Assembly (NCBI GenBank): GCA_025084515.1 | Contig: JAJAGP010000046.1 | Coordinates: 661,347-725,346, forward strand | DNA: 64,000 nt | Source: Ancistrus triradiatus | Lineage: Eukaryota; Chordata; Actinopteri; Siluriformes; Loricariidae | Direction of reading: 5' to 3' | Shown: in pieces, positions 46,001 to 51,500 of the stretch | Layout of the letters: the number at the start of each line of letters is the position of its first letter | How positions within the stretch are numbered: the first letter of the stretch is position 1 | Notes under the pieces: model-generated | What the model saw: the letters and a program-made list of their open reading frames with translations, nothing else | The model's database searches: none | Told to the model about the DNA's origin: nothing | Program-made: the position numbers and the translations under genes

Positions 46001-47744
46001 GTTAGAAAGGGAAGGAATAATGGAAAATAAATCATAAGGTTAGGATAGGAAGACAAAAATCGAGGAAAAGTGTCAAGAAAAGGAATATAGAGAAAAAAGA
46101 AATATAAAACATAAGAAACAGGGAAAAGAGAGGAAAATGAAGAGAACAAAAAGAACAGGAAATAAAATAAGACAGGAAATGAACTAAAAAATTAGAGGAA
46201 AAAAATAAATAATAACCCAAAAAGAAAACACTGGATGAGGAAATGAAAGGTAAAAACAGACAGGACACATATAGAAAAAAAGAGGAAAATGCAACGGAAA
46301 GGAAAAAGAAGAGAGAAAGTAAAAGACAAGAAAATGAGGAAGATGAGAAGAGAAATATAATAAGAGCGCAGGACTGGGGAGTTTAAATCAGCTCGGTGTG
46401 TTCGCTTTATTGTTTATGCCTGAAGGTGGAATGTAAATATGACTGCATTTAGTAATAATTAACAAATTAAGTGATTACGTGATTAAAAGGTGACGCCTGA
46501 GTGCATTTAATCCAGAACAGATAAAGGTGGAAGGACTTCAGATGAGAATGATCATGTGCATGTTACTTTTAATGTAGTTTTAACATTAGTGTTAGAATAA
46601 GAGAAAATATATATTTTGCTTTATTATTATTATTATTATTAGTGTAAGAAATACAGGTTTTTTTAAATCCCTAAAACATTTGCACAGACTAAACCGACAG
46701 AGATTCAAAGATTTGAATTATTTATTTATTTATTTATTTATTGCATTTCTTTAAAATAAATCCCAAATCTCACAATCCTAAAGAATTTTCTATATATAAA
46801 CAACAAAGTTCTGCCTCAATCAGTAGGATTTAATAAAGCATCTGGAATAAATCTTTTTACACAGGCCTGTAAAGATTTGTTGAATTACTTCAGATTAAAA
46901 ATCTTAGTAGCTGGTGATAGACTTAATTAAAATAAAATGGTCTGATTTATTAAACAGAGTTTTGGCTATTGATCCTGGGTCAGTGAAGTCCGAGAGAAGC
47001 CAGAGTATAAGAGTATTGAGTATAGTTCAATAGTAGAGTGTTTAATAAGACATCCTAAAGAGCAGGAGCCAAACTCCAGAAGAGAAAAACAAGAAGAGGA
47101 CCAGCTGAAAGTTGGACTTTCCTTCTTAAAGCGTTATGACGGTCTCCAGTCTCCGGAGCAGCAGCACAGCAGTTCGGAATTCATGCCCACAATTCAAACG
47201 TACCAGGAACGAAAGCCGTACGGTATAAGAATGAAGTGTTAAACGTTAAATCTTAACACTCGTGCATTTCTTTAGGTGAGATATTCTTATTTTCAGGTCT
47301 CACTTATTACCAAACCATATTTGATTGTGTTTGACAGGTTTATTATATCTATTTTCAGTTTGACCCAAAGCGCGCAAACACGCACCAGCAGCTGACTTTC
47401 CGTTTATTATGTCTCCCCCTTGTGGCCAATTCTATGAATTGCGTTTGCAAACTGCGACTCTGGGGTTGTTTTAAAGCGTGTAGAGATTCAAAAGCGTGGT
47501 GTTTTGTGCGGTAAGCGTGGAACTGGTGACCGCGTCAACAAAGCGCAAAGCAATCAGGCTGCGTTTGGATCCAAACAAACAAGGTTAAGGCCAGATTTTT
47601 ATTGATAAGCCGTTATAAGAATGAAAAAGCAGACTTTTAAGGTTACACCAACGCCACTTTTGCACCTTTGTAGCCAAAGCGCTCGCTTACCAGACACACG
47701 GCCGGTGTGAAGAGAAAGACGGCGCACCAGCACGCAGCCCGCAT
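11224..47744 (-). CDS. nxph1: Neurexophilin 1, complete two-exon coding region: join(11224..11988, 47691..47744) on the minus strand
   Basis: Secreted glycoprotein that binds the second LNS domain of alpha-neurexins at synapses (family knowledge). Joining 47744-47691 to 11988-11224 gives one open frame of 272 residues, matching the roughly 271 of vertebrate NXPH1. In order: signal peptide (residues 1 to about 20), a variable pro-region (about 21-100), a basic processing site TKRR (104-107), then the conserved mature region starting [20 protein letters not shown]. Sequons are N68, N93, N146, N156 and N162. The C-terminal domain has six cysteines (195, 211, 219, 232, 240, 257), as expected. The end HSDTPYFPSG and the pro-region motif TLKHIWTES fit paralogue 1 and not NXPH2. 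The donor is CTG|GTAAGC and the acceptor is a T-rich tract ending GCAG; both exons are in phase 0. No frameshift or stop is seen. Confidence 0.96.
12830..12985. repeat. SINE-like dispersed repeat, copy b
   Basis: A degenerate relative of 5211-5390: CATTTGGCGGACACC, GCCTTGCTCAAGGGCCCAGC and a TTTAAACTCACAACC block are in the same order. Confidence 0.55.
13015..13745 (+). mobile_element. Tc1-like transposon relic, family 2
   Basis: Starts with a CTGGTCAACTTCATTCC leader. The frame 13163-13714 encodes an N-terminal helix-turn-helix (MSRGSPVYQQTCKKMIEMF, SPSTVHHIIN) followed by RRHCIKNRHSS and CAKKKPYV, typical of Tc1-like transposases. Internal deletions removed a piece after HHIIN. Later parts shift frame around 13500 and again near 13600. 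The catalytic C-terminal half is missing. It lies in the nxph1 intron, opposite to the gene. Confidence 0.8.
14956..15070 (+). mobile_element. Terminal fragment of element family Y
   Basis: Begins ACAGTGGAACCTCAAAATTC and contains AATCCGTTCC, the same ordered signals as at 52136 (ACAGTGGTACCTCGG, TTTGTTCCAGAAGG) and, reversed, at 53755-53850. The class of this DNA transposon is not certain. Confidence 0.45.
15505..15794 (-). mobile_element. Tc1-like element, internally deleted (family 3)
   Basis: The sequence from ACATGGCCATTAGTACGGAG through TTTTCCACTTGATTTTGGAA to the right terminus CAGACTTTTGTCTATATAGTG matches the reverse strand of a common fish Tc1-like transposon whose transposase core has been lost. 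Confidence 0.6.
15796..17097. other. Intron stretch with a candidate conserved element
   Basis: No gene. A SINE-like scrap with a box-B-like GGTTCAGGTCCC is near 16428-16440. At 16745-16990 is a dense set of TAATTA/ATTA sites and a (GCT)7 run (16909-16930). Confidence 0.4.
17098..17275 (+). repeat. (AAT)n microsatellite
   Basis: About 175 bases of TAA/ATA repeats with a few CAG interruptions, one of the longest simple repeats here. An AT-rich stretch with no other feature follows to 18133. Confidence 0.97.
18134..18495 (+). mobile_element. Non-autonomous fragment of IS630/Tc1-type family X
   Basis: Contains CCAGCAGCACTGCTGCGTCT, GTGTCACTGCAGTGC, CACCCAAATAGTA, CTGTGGTGGTCC and AGTGCTTCTATATGGTAAGTG in order, the non-coding part of a common fish transposon. 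Its ends normally read ATGTTATGGCTGATC; such an end and a transposase relic occur at 36246-36700. Confidence 0.65.
19164..19241 (+). repeat. (GT)n then (GA)n compound microsatellite
   Basis: GT repeats with regular GTGC interruptions run to about 19222 and are followed by GA repeats. It creates artificial reading frames on both strands. Confidence 0.97.
19655..19770 (+). repeat. Fish retroposon-like fragment
   Basis: Contains CCTTTATTTAACCAGGATAA, CTCACTGAGATTGAAAAGCTC and CAAGATAGGCAGCAG, a block dispersed through fish genomes and usually assigned to LINE/SINE tails. Confidence 0.45.
21910..22361 (+). mobile_element. Tc1-derived MITE, copy C
   Basis: Both termini are present: TACAGTACTGTGCAAAAGTC on the left, and GGTGGCCTAAGATTTTTGCA followed by CAGTA on the right. 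Inside is a transposase relic on the plus strand (RYADKDCNEDQWKRGLWRDE) ending close to the first catalytic Asp (WRDESMF). It is the longest copy, about 450 bases. Confidence 0.85.
23556..23910 (-). mobile_element. Tc1-like transposase N-terminal fragment (family 4)
   Basis: The minus-strand ORF 23590-23826 contains MGRRKGVDDWQKPAIMSGHA and then a helix-turn-helix (VKEVAELAGVSKQTVIQVYQ). This is the DNA-binding N terminus of a Tc1-like transposase; the catalytic part is absent. Its sequence is not close to the other Tc1 families in the window. Confidence 0.75.
24865..25025 (+). repeat. Retroposon 3'-end-like repeat
   Basis: Contains GGTTCC, GGGAGTTTTTCCTTGCCACTG, GTTTGCTCA, GTAAAGCTGCTCC and TTGTAAAAAGTGCTC in the order seen in a very common fish repeat. 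The 3' tail of the same family occurs reversed at 41935-42050, and its middle at 57825-57960. Confidence 0.6.
25262..25824 (+). mobile_element. hAT-like non-autonomous element, copy 1, with a nested insertion
   Basis: The right end GAATCGCGAGCGGAG...GTTACACCCC matches the end of the copy at 40486-40878. Shared internal blocks are AAGAAAA..ACA, TTTCACTTGGTTATTTAA and TTTGTTTACAATTTTAAAC. It begins with a perfect inverted repeat of a CTCF-like motif (25278-25319). Another fish repeat (TGTCTTTATTGTCATTATAC, 25470-25650) has inserted inside it. Confidence 0.6.
25278..25319. repeat. Perfect 16-base inverted repeat of a CTCF-like motif
   Basis: Arms CGCCATCTAGTGTTCA (25278-25293) and TGAACACTAGATGGCG (25304-25319) pair fully around a 10-base loop. 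Each arm includes CACTAGATGGC, close to the CTCF core CCACYAGRKGGC. Confidence 0.9.
26233..26484 (+). repeat. Duplicated non-coding element, copy 1
   Basis: About 250 bases aligned to 27059-27303 with an offset of 826 bases. The blocks ACAAAGGAAGGAA, GAAAGTGGATTTCGTA, GTTTCACCACGCGCCGCTAT and TGCTGATAGGAAATAGCATT are the same or nearly so. An ORF (26255-26485) crosses it, but the second copy has a one-base shift in this frame, so the unit is not protein-coding. It does not resemble a transposon known to me. Confidence 0.8.
27059..27303 (+). repeat. Duplicated non-coding element, copy 2
   Basis: Direct-orientation partner of 26233-26484. Against copy 1 it lacks six bases near 27110 and has one extra base near 27145, with scattered substitutions. 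The GC-rich middle (CACCACGCGCCGCTATCG) is the best kept. Confidence 0.8.
27494..28908 (-). mobile_element. Tc1-like transposon copy 2, nearly full length, inactive
   Basis: Same family as 2263-3118. The minus strand has an N-terminal helix-turn-helix (28307-28573: KIVDLHQAGKSESTIGKQVG, VNKSTVGAIVRKW). Then come the WSDGTKIELFGKN core (27971-28159) and the GGGNIMLWG segment. The C-terminal third (27600-27900) is degraded; FQHDNDPKH-like and LEWPSQSPDL-like stretches can still be traced in shifting frames. The left inverted repeat is cut short, and the extreme right end has changed (TTTTTGCATGC). Confidence 0.92.
28985..29660 (+). repeat. ACTTGA-rich fish repeat split by a hAT-like piece
   Basis: GAGACTTGCTTGACT, GACTTGAGACT, TTGAGACTTGACTTAG and GACTTGACTTGAGACTTGC occur at both ends of the block. 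Between them GGGCTGGGCAATATGACG (29067 on) starts a fragment with ATCG/ATAT runs like hAT-type termini, so it seems to be an insertion. Confidence 0.45.
30944..30972 (+). repeat. (CA)n microsatellite
   Basis: A run of about 14 CA units. A (GT)n plus (GA)n compound repeat follows at 31138-31191. Confidence 0.95.
31138..31191 (+). repeat. (GT)n/(GA)n compound microsatellite
   Basis: GT units with one CTGT interruption change to GA at 31176. Confidence 0.95.
31962..32111 (+). mobile_element. Tc1-derived MITE, copy D (minimal)
   Basis: Only 150 bases: the left end with CAAGTCTTAGGCCACCG, a short AATTATTTCTCAGTCTCTTT block, and the right end GGTGGCCTAAGACTTTTGGA. The whole transposase-derived middle is deleted. 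Confidence 0.8.
32755..32960 (+). mobile_element. Tc1-like transposase C-terminal fragment (family 5)
   Basis: One frame reads RPDLNLTEHLWGHLETEV, the conserved PDLNP-EHLW motif near the last catalytic residue of Tc1-like transposases. The upstream part reads LRQLPKDPRRSRSADCPGLS in another frame. No complete element is seen. Confidence 0.65.
36190..36247 (+). repeat. (CA)n microsatellite
   Basis: About 28 uninterrupted CA units, directly followed by a family X transposon end (GATCAGCCATAACATTA). Confidence 0.98.
36246..36700 (+). mobile_element. IS630/Tc1-type family X relic with a SINE-like insertion
   Basis: Starts with the family terminus GATCAGCCATAACATTACAG, then a transposase relic (ATGTTCTGCTGGGAATCCTT). 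It is interrupted by a SINE-like repeat (36383-36545), after which the transposase resumes as HTPNIFQEWFEEQDKDF and PPDLNLIEHLL. The PDLN-EHL motif marks the catalytic C-terminal part. Many frameshifts; not functional. Confidence 0.75.
36383..36545. repeat. SINE-like dispersed repeat, copy c
   Basis: CATTTAGCAGACGTTTAG, GTGACTTACA, GGCCTCGCCCAAGGGCCCAA and GGTGGGATTTGAACCC match copies a and b. It lies inside the family X transposon, so it inserted later. Confidence 0.75.
38219..38671 (+). mobile_element. 3' end of a non-LTR retrotransposon (LINE)
   Basis: The plus-strand ORF 38231-38470 ends the reverse transcriptase polyprotein: PPRALGSANRNMLVVPTTR, then FCYYRPNLWNSLHDDLRALD, then FKRRVKTHTF, the usual C-terminal pattern LWNSLP-LR-FK-LKTHLF of CR1/L2-type LINEs. 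A T-rich 3' UTR follows with CTATATAAATAAAGC and an (ATT)n tail (38639-38671), as expected for target-primed insertion. The 5' part is absent. Confidence 0.82.
38985..39400 (+). mobile_element. Tc1-like transposase relic (family 6)
   Basis: Frame-shifted pieces read GVTHCPGVMIWGAIAYHSR and HVQDTLQPHVLPTASTG, matching the V-W-GAI-Y region and the following D-L-P segment of an IS630/Tc1-type DDE transposase. It has stop codons in every frame. Confidence 0.65.
40055..40460 (+). mobile_element. Tc1-derived MITE, copy E
   Basis: Left end TACAGTCGGTGCAAAAGTCT TAGGCCACC; interior blocks ATTTCTCCGTCTCTTTATTAG, GAGCAATAGCAGCATCTAG and GGATTATGGAGTGATGAATCC (relic of the WSDES motif). The right inverted repeat is lost. 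Confidence 0.75.
40486..40878 (+). mobile_element. hAT-like non-autonomous element, copy 2
   Basis: Shares with copy 1 (25262-25824) GAAATATTTTCACTCGG TTATTTAA, TTTGTTTACAATTTTAAACC and the end GTATCGCTACACCCCT. Near its left end GCCATCTAATG and CTCCAGAGGGCGC face each other as in the inverted CTCF-like motif of copy 1. Confidence 0.6.
41580..42500 (+). repeat. Degenerate minisatellite, 31-36-base unit
   Basis: Repeated units of the form ACCAGATAACCAGTCAAAAA followed by GGAGAGGAGAT run for about 0.9 kb, with units varying in length and sequence. The plus strand is purine-rich. At 41935-42050 a retroposon tail is inserted. Confidence 0.88.
41935..42050 (-). mobile_element. Retroposon 3' tail inserted in the minisatellite
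   Basis: GTCAAATCAAATTTATTTAT, ATCGCTTTTTTACAATAGAGC and TTGTCTCAAAGCAACTTTAC are the reverse complement of the tail of the family seen at 24865-25025. Minisatellite units resume on both sides, so the insertion came after the array expanded. Confidence 0.7.
42564..42590 (+). repeat. (GT)n microsatellite
   Basis: About 13 GT units. Confidence 0.95.
42773..42815 (+). repeat. (GT)n microsatellite
   Basis: About 21 uninterrupted GT units, 150 bases before a complementary (CA)n run. Confidence 0.98.
42966..43025 (+). repeat. (CA)n microsatellite
   Basis: About 29 CA units with one CG interruption; complementary to the (GT)n at 42773-42815. Confidence 0.98.
43230..44260 (+). repeat. AT-rich tandem array, unit about 100 bases
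   Basis: Marker TAGATAAATA starts at 43251, 43455, 43559, 43658 and 43755, giving spacings of 104, 99 and 97 and one double step of 204. Each unit also carries a variant of TACTATAAATATAAAT, CAAATAAATAGTAGTAAATT and AATACTTTAAATATAATG. About ten diverged units. Confidence 0.85.
45070..45173 (+). repeat. Two (GT)n microsatellites
   Basis: GT runs at 45070-45095 and 45146-45173, separated by 50 bases of unique sequence. Confidence 0.95.
45655..46345 (+). repeat. Polypurine (A/G) tract, about 0.7 kb
   Basis: Almost pure A and G on the plus strand, with (GGAAA)n at the left edge (45662-45690). The transcribed nxph1 RNA would be pyrimidine-rich here, 1.3-2.0 kb downstream of coding exon 1. Frames across it on the minus strand give runs of F, S, L and P and are artefacts. 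Confidence 0.92.
47691..47744 (-). CDS. nxph1: nxph1 coding exon 1 (start codon and signal peptide)
   Basis: A 54-base exon encodes MRAACWCAVFLFTPAVCL, a basic N terminus followed by a hydrophobic core, as in the NXPH1 signal peptide; the M-x-A-A-C-W start is typical of the paralogue as I recall it. The start has A at -3. The exon ends CTG and is followed by the donor GTAAGC (47685-47690). It was found by looking for a signal peptide with a phase-0 donor upstream of the terminal exon; it is too short to show as an ORF. A (GGAA)n tract sits directly upstream of the start codon on the coding strand. Confidence 0.93.
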
Positions 47745-47751
47745 CCTCCTT

Positions 47752-47781
47752 CCTTCCTTCCTTCCTTCCTTCTTTCCTTCC
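47752..47781 (-). repeat. (GGAA)n microsatellite in the nxph1 5' UTR
   Basis: The plus strand has repeated CCTT units with one TCTTT interruption, starting 7 bases from the start codon. On the coding strand this is a (GGAA)n run, a core that ETS-family factors bind. Confidence 0.85.
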
Positions 47782-48185
47782 GAGCTCAAACTTCCTCTAA
47801 TTTCCCTTCGGCGCCACGTCCGTGTGCAAGGAACATAGATCCACCCGGTATCCGCTTTACACCACGGTTAGGACGCAGATGACATAACGCACCCCACGCG
47901 CGCGAGGATGACGACGGGCTGGATGCAGAGCTGTGAATTAAAGGACGCGCGCTGGATCTACACGGGACTTAATCCGGACGGCTGGAGGAGCGCGCTCATA
48001 TTTAAGCGCGCGCTGCACGTTTGGTAGTTACGCTCTGGCAGAGGGGTGTGCGCGCGCGCGCGCGTGTGTATGTGCGTGCGTGAGAGAGAAAGAGAGAGAG
48101 ACACACAGAGAAAGAGAGAGAGGGAGGGAGATGGTGATCGTCTGCGCGCGCCGTAACTCTCCTCAAGCTTTTTGGATGCCAGGGG

Positions 48186-48193
48186 CTTTTATA
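48186..48193 (-). promoter_or_regulatory. TATA box, nxph1 core promoter
   Basis: The minus strand reads TATAAAAG within GATATAAAAGCCCC, a strong consensus match, about 110 bases downstream of the CCAAT pair. This predicts a start site near 48157 and a 5' UTR of about 410 bases if it is not spliced. A weaker AT motif (TTAAATATG) at 47998-48006 could be a second promoter. In mammals the gene has a non-coding first exon, so a 5' UTR intron cannot be excluded. Confidence 0.55.
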
Positions 48194-48300
48194 TCACCCG
48201 CTCCAGCGCGCGCGCCCTCCCACCGGAAACCGAGCAGAGTTTCCTCCTGCTGCACGTGCCTGCTAACTTTTCCAATCCATACTAGAGCACGCGCGTCGCC

Positions 48301-48320
48301 ATTGGTTAAAGGCTGATTGG
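48301..48320 (-). promoter_or_regulatory. Paired CCAAT boxes
   Basis: ATTGG occurs on the plus strand at 48301-48305 and 48316-48320, giving two CCAAT boxes on the minus strand 15 bases apart. They lie 108 bases or more upstream of the TATA box, within the normal range for NF-Y sites, which often come in pairs. Confidence 0.5.
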
Positions 48321-48379
48321 ATATTACGATTGTAAAGGCGTGGCGATGGCGTAAATGTAGCAACTATCTCATGCGTTTT

Positions 48380-48620
48380 CACCCACTCAGTCCAACTCAG
48401 GGTCATGGGAAGTCCAGCAGCACAGAGCACAAGGCGGGAATAACCCAAGACAGGGTGTCAATGCAACGCGGGGCATATGCTCTCTGACCGGGACAAAGAC
48501 GTCAGTCGACCTAAGGTCTAACCATGTCTTTGGAATATGGGAGGAAACCCGAGTACCTATAGGATACCTGTGCCAACACGGGGAGAACATGCAAAATCCA
48601 CACAGACAAAGTTCAGGCCA
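48380..48620 (+). repeat. Ancient fish SINE/LINE-like repeat
   Basis: Contains CACCCACTCAGTCC, ATGTCTTTGGAATATGGGAGG, AAACCCGAGTACC and ACACGGGGAGAACATGCAAA then ATCCACACAGA, a block found throughout fish genomes. A shorter piece is at 21805-21862. It lies just upstream of the nxph1 promoter. Confidence 0.7.
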
Positions 48621-48721
48621 GGAACTGGAGATCTCCGGAGCTGATTGTTAGTTTGATTATTTCTATAAGAGCAGCTCTCCAGGGATTTTCACACACCACA
48701 GTCTCCAGTGTTACACAGAAT

Positions 48722-49058
48722 TAGGGCTGTGCTAATAAATCAATACTGCAATATATCGCGATATTTATTTTCACGATATACTACATCGGTATTCAGCTCA
48801 AAATATCGATTTGTTTTGAAGGAAGGAAAAACATTTAAAATGGCATGTAAACTCCAATCTCCGCTCCTCTAGATGGCGCAGTACAGGGTTTTGACACAAT
48901 TTATCAAATTGTCAAGGTGATGTGATGGATTAAGGCTTTAAGTCTTTGTATTTTCAGTGAACTACGCGGAAATATCGCAATATATCACAATATGCATCTT
49001 ACCGCAATGTATCGTGATGCGTATCGTATCTTGAAGTCCTTTCCATTTCCCACCCCTA
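48722..49058 (+). mobile_element. hAT-like non-autonomous element, copy 3
   Basis: Left end TAGGGCTGTGC with CAATATATCGCGATATTT. Right end is the inverted match ATATCGCAATATATC ... CCACCCCTA. The interior has a CTCF-like motif CTCCTCTAGATGGCGCAGTA (48865-48884). The termini resemble the hAT type; membership in the same family as copies 1 and 2 is less sure. Confidence 0.6.
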
Positions 49059-49189
49059 CTCAGAAGGGTGCAATAAAGACAAAAACTGTGCTGTGCATTG
49101 TGTACCTCATTGGTGCTCTGTTTTTGTACTTCTTAAATCTTCTGCTGAATTTGCACCCTCCTCTACAGAACACCTTGCAAAGGAGAACA

Positions 49190-49290
49190 CCAAACTACCA
49201 CACCGACCTGGGTTCGAGTCCCGTAACAGCGCCCCCTACCCCCTTCGATGGGCTTGTGTCCCACTTCAGGTGCACAGCAGTATTTCTAAG
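49190..49290 (+). repeat. tRNA-like SINE fragment
   Basis: CTGGGTTCGAGTCCCG has a good box B (GGTTCGAGTCC) of a tRNA-derived SINE. AGCGCCCCCTA next to it is also a reversed CTCF-like core (49225-49242). Confidence 0.45.
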
Positions 49291-49629
49291 ATTCTTATCT
49301 CTTTGTATCAGTCCAGTTCTAGCGGTCCAATCTCATTCTGCTTTGCAACTGATTTACACCAAATCCAATTACCTGATCCAAATCAGTCTCCTGACATTGG
49401 ACGCCCTTAAAGTCCTCCTTCATCACAAGAACACCAAAACAGGTTCTCGATACATCTCCACACATAAACGGCACAGTGCTTTTATTAACTTTAATTCAGA
49501 ATTAAGGTCATGTGTTTATGGAGCTTTAGTTGTTTTTGAGTGCTACATAGTCAACTAAAGTCTCTTTAGTCTCTGTTTATTACAGACACAGCCATGTCCT
49601 CAGTGTGGAAGCTCTTCAGAGCGAAATAA

Positions 49630-50230
49630 GAGCCAAAAGTATTGGGACATGCCCGTGCATGTGGCCAAAAGTATTGAGACACAATACAGCATGCAGCCAA
49701 AAGTATTTGGACACAAACCCATTCGTGGCCAAAAGTATCGGGACATGCCCATACACGTTACAAAAAGTATTCAGACACAATCCAGCACGTGGCCAAATGT
49801 ATCGGAACTTGCCCTCGTACATGGCTAAAAGTATTCAGACATACTCCTGCACACGGCCAAAAGCATAGGGACACGAACTCAAATGTGGCTAAAGGTATTG
49901 AGATATGCCCCCACACGTGGCAACAAGTACTGGGACATGTCCCCCCTCATGCAGCCAAAAGTATTGGCACACACACCTGCATATGGCCAAAAGTATTGGG
50001 ACACAATCCAGCACATGGACAAAAGTATTGGGACACGCACTCTTACGCGTGCCAAAAGTATTGGGACAGACACCCGCACACAGCTAAAAGTATTGAGATA
50101 CAATCCAGCACATGGACAAATGCATTGGGACACGTACTCTCACACAGCCAAAAGTATTGGGACAGAGACCTGCACACAGCCAAAAGTATTGAGACATGCC
50201 CCTACACGTGGCAACAAGTACCGGGACATT
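49630..50230 (+). repeat. 32-base minisatellite, about 19 units
   Basis: Each unit starts GCCAAAAGTATTGGGACA and continues with a 14-base variable part that falls into a few types (CAATCCAGCACATG, TGCCC..ACACGTG, CACAC..GCACACA). In the right half every third unit is alike, giving a 96-base higher-order period. A shorter piece of the same array is at 51860-51955. The unit resembles the terminus of a Tc1-type element. Confidence 0.93.
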
Positions 50231-50530
50231 AATTCGTTCCACAAGGCTTGTCGAGAACTGAAAACTACAAGAACCGAAAAAACTTTTCTAGTCAAAATGC
50301 TTCAAAAAACAAATTGTACAAGTCCTGATGTGGTACCAGTGTAGTTAATTAAAAATGTAAGTTCTACATGAGCTCAGCTGTAGCCATCATTAAGTCTTTG
50401 TAGCATGTAAACCTTATCTTCACATAATTAAAACAAAACTATTACTAATATTAGTGTTCAAAAGTTAAGATGACAAAAAAATGCTGCTATGAGCTTGCAG
50501 AAAGCAACGATTCCCTACCTTTAGCTGGCG
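50231..50530 (+). mobile_element. Element family Y, copy 1
   Basis: TAATTCGTTCCACAAGGCTT, GTCGAGAACTGAAAACTAC, TAAGTTCTACATGAGCTCAG and CTGTAGCCATCATTAAGTC match 52150-52430 almost base for base. It starts exactly where the minisatellite stops. Confidence 0.75.
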
Positions 50531-51229
50531 AGAATAAGTAATGCATTGTGTTTCACTGTAGAAAACAAAAGAATAAGACAGCATGTGTGTTTTTATCAGG
50601 GTTATAACATACGATCTTCATAAACACTTTATTAAAGGCTTATAAAGTGATCATAAACGTGTTACAAAGGACCGGTAAAGGCACCCGTTAAATCCAGTCT
50701 TCGTTTCTTTATGTATTGAAAGCACCATTAATTATAGCGCAGCTGCGTAATAAAACCCAAATCAAAGGATGTTTTTGGGTTCCTCAGACTCTGGCTCGGC
50801 CGTGCAGATCATAAAAAGCCGAGCAAATGCACCGGCCGTGTTTCTCGTTGTGCTGTGATGGATCGACGCTCCCTGACAGGCTTAGTTGTTACAGGGGAGA
50901 AAAGAACGAGCGAGCCGAGAGGTCAGGGGAAAAGACGCCGAGGGTCTGCCTTCATAAATCTGCAGCGCTCTCACCGCTACAGCGTCGCCGCAGCCCGGCC
51001 GTGTCACTATAACTCAGCCTGAGGGCTGATGGGATGCGGCGGTGAACGGCACCGGCAGCCTTCGCAGTCACAGCGTGGGGCAGCGTGGCCCGCGGGGATT
51101 AATCACACCTGCTCAGATCCACTGCTGATACCCAGAGCTCACTTCCACCGAGCTGCAGTGCACAGCCGGGGAGTGCTGTAGAGAAAAGCATGCTGCCTCA
51201 TTTGCAATTGTTTGTAGGTTTATATATAT

Positions 51230-51285
51230 AGTACTGTGCAAAAGTATTAGGCCACCAATAGATTTACTGTAGTCGACTGGATCCT
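51230..51285 (+). mobile_element. Tc1-derived MITE, copy F (left end only)
   Basis: AGTACTGTGCAAAAGTATTAG GCCACC is the terminus of the MITE family, followed within 40 bases by unrelated sequence. A diverged middle part of family Y follows at 51305-51440. Confidence 0.6.
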
Positions 51286-51500
51286 ATAGATTAATATTTA
51301 AGCGCTATATAAACTCAGTTGTAGCCACCATTAAGTCTTTAAAGGGCGTAAACTTTATACCTTCAAACAAAACTACGTTAAGATAGTAAAAAAGTGGTAA
51401 AAAAAAAAAAGAGAGCAACGCTTGGCTCCCTTTAGCTGGCTAGAATACGTCATGCATTGACTTTCACTGAAAAAATAAATGTATGTAGGTTTACATACAT

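Larger units (their letters stand above)
11989..47690 (-). other. nxph1: nxph1 intron (35.7 kb), repeat-rich
   Basis: The single intron that interrupts the coding region is bounded by GTAAGC at the 5' end and a T-run plus GCAG at the 3' end. No other gene is supported inside it. Besides the repeats listed separately, I see no genes or clear signals in 13746-14955, 18496-19163, 22362-23555, 27304-27493, 32961-36189, 36700-38218 and 46346-47684. Some compact, non-repetitive, homeobox-site-rich stretches may be conserved non-coding elements (see findings). A very long first coding intron is known for NXPH1 in mammals. Confidence 0.9.
47660..48320 (-). promoter_or_regulatory. nxph1: GC-rich, CpG-dense 5' region and promoter of nxph1
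   Basis: In an otherwise AT-rich window this block is crowded with CG dinucleotides (many GCGCGC runs, for example 48004-48012 and 48048-48064). It covers coding exon 1, the presumed 5' UTR and the core promoter. On the minus strand the order is paired CCAAT boxes (48316-48320 and 48301-48305), a TATA box (48186-48193), then a presumed start site near 48157. A (CG)n/(GT)n tract at 48046-48078 and a GA-rich tract at 48081-48131 would lie in the 5' UTR. Confidence 0.7.

Noticed and set aside
45599..46268. Minus-strand ORFs rich in F, S, L and P
   Set aside because: Translation of a polypyrimidine strand; not a membrane protein.
48992..49558. 188-codon plus-strand ORF
   Set aside because: It runs from the end of a hAT-like repeat through a SINE piece and has no domain.
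49605..50344. Overlapping ORFs of 87-153 codons with repeated KYWDT-like peptides
   Set aside because: They are a result of a 32-base minisatellite without stop codons; both strands and several frames are open alike.
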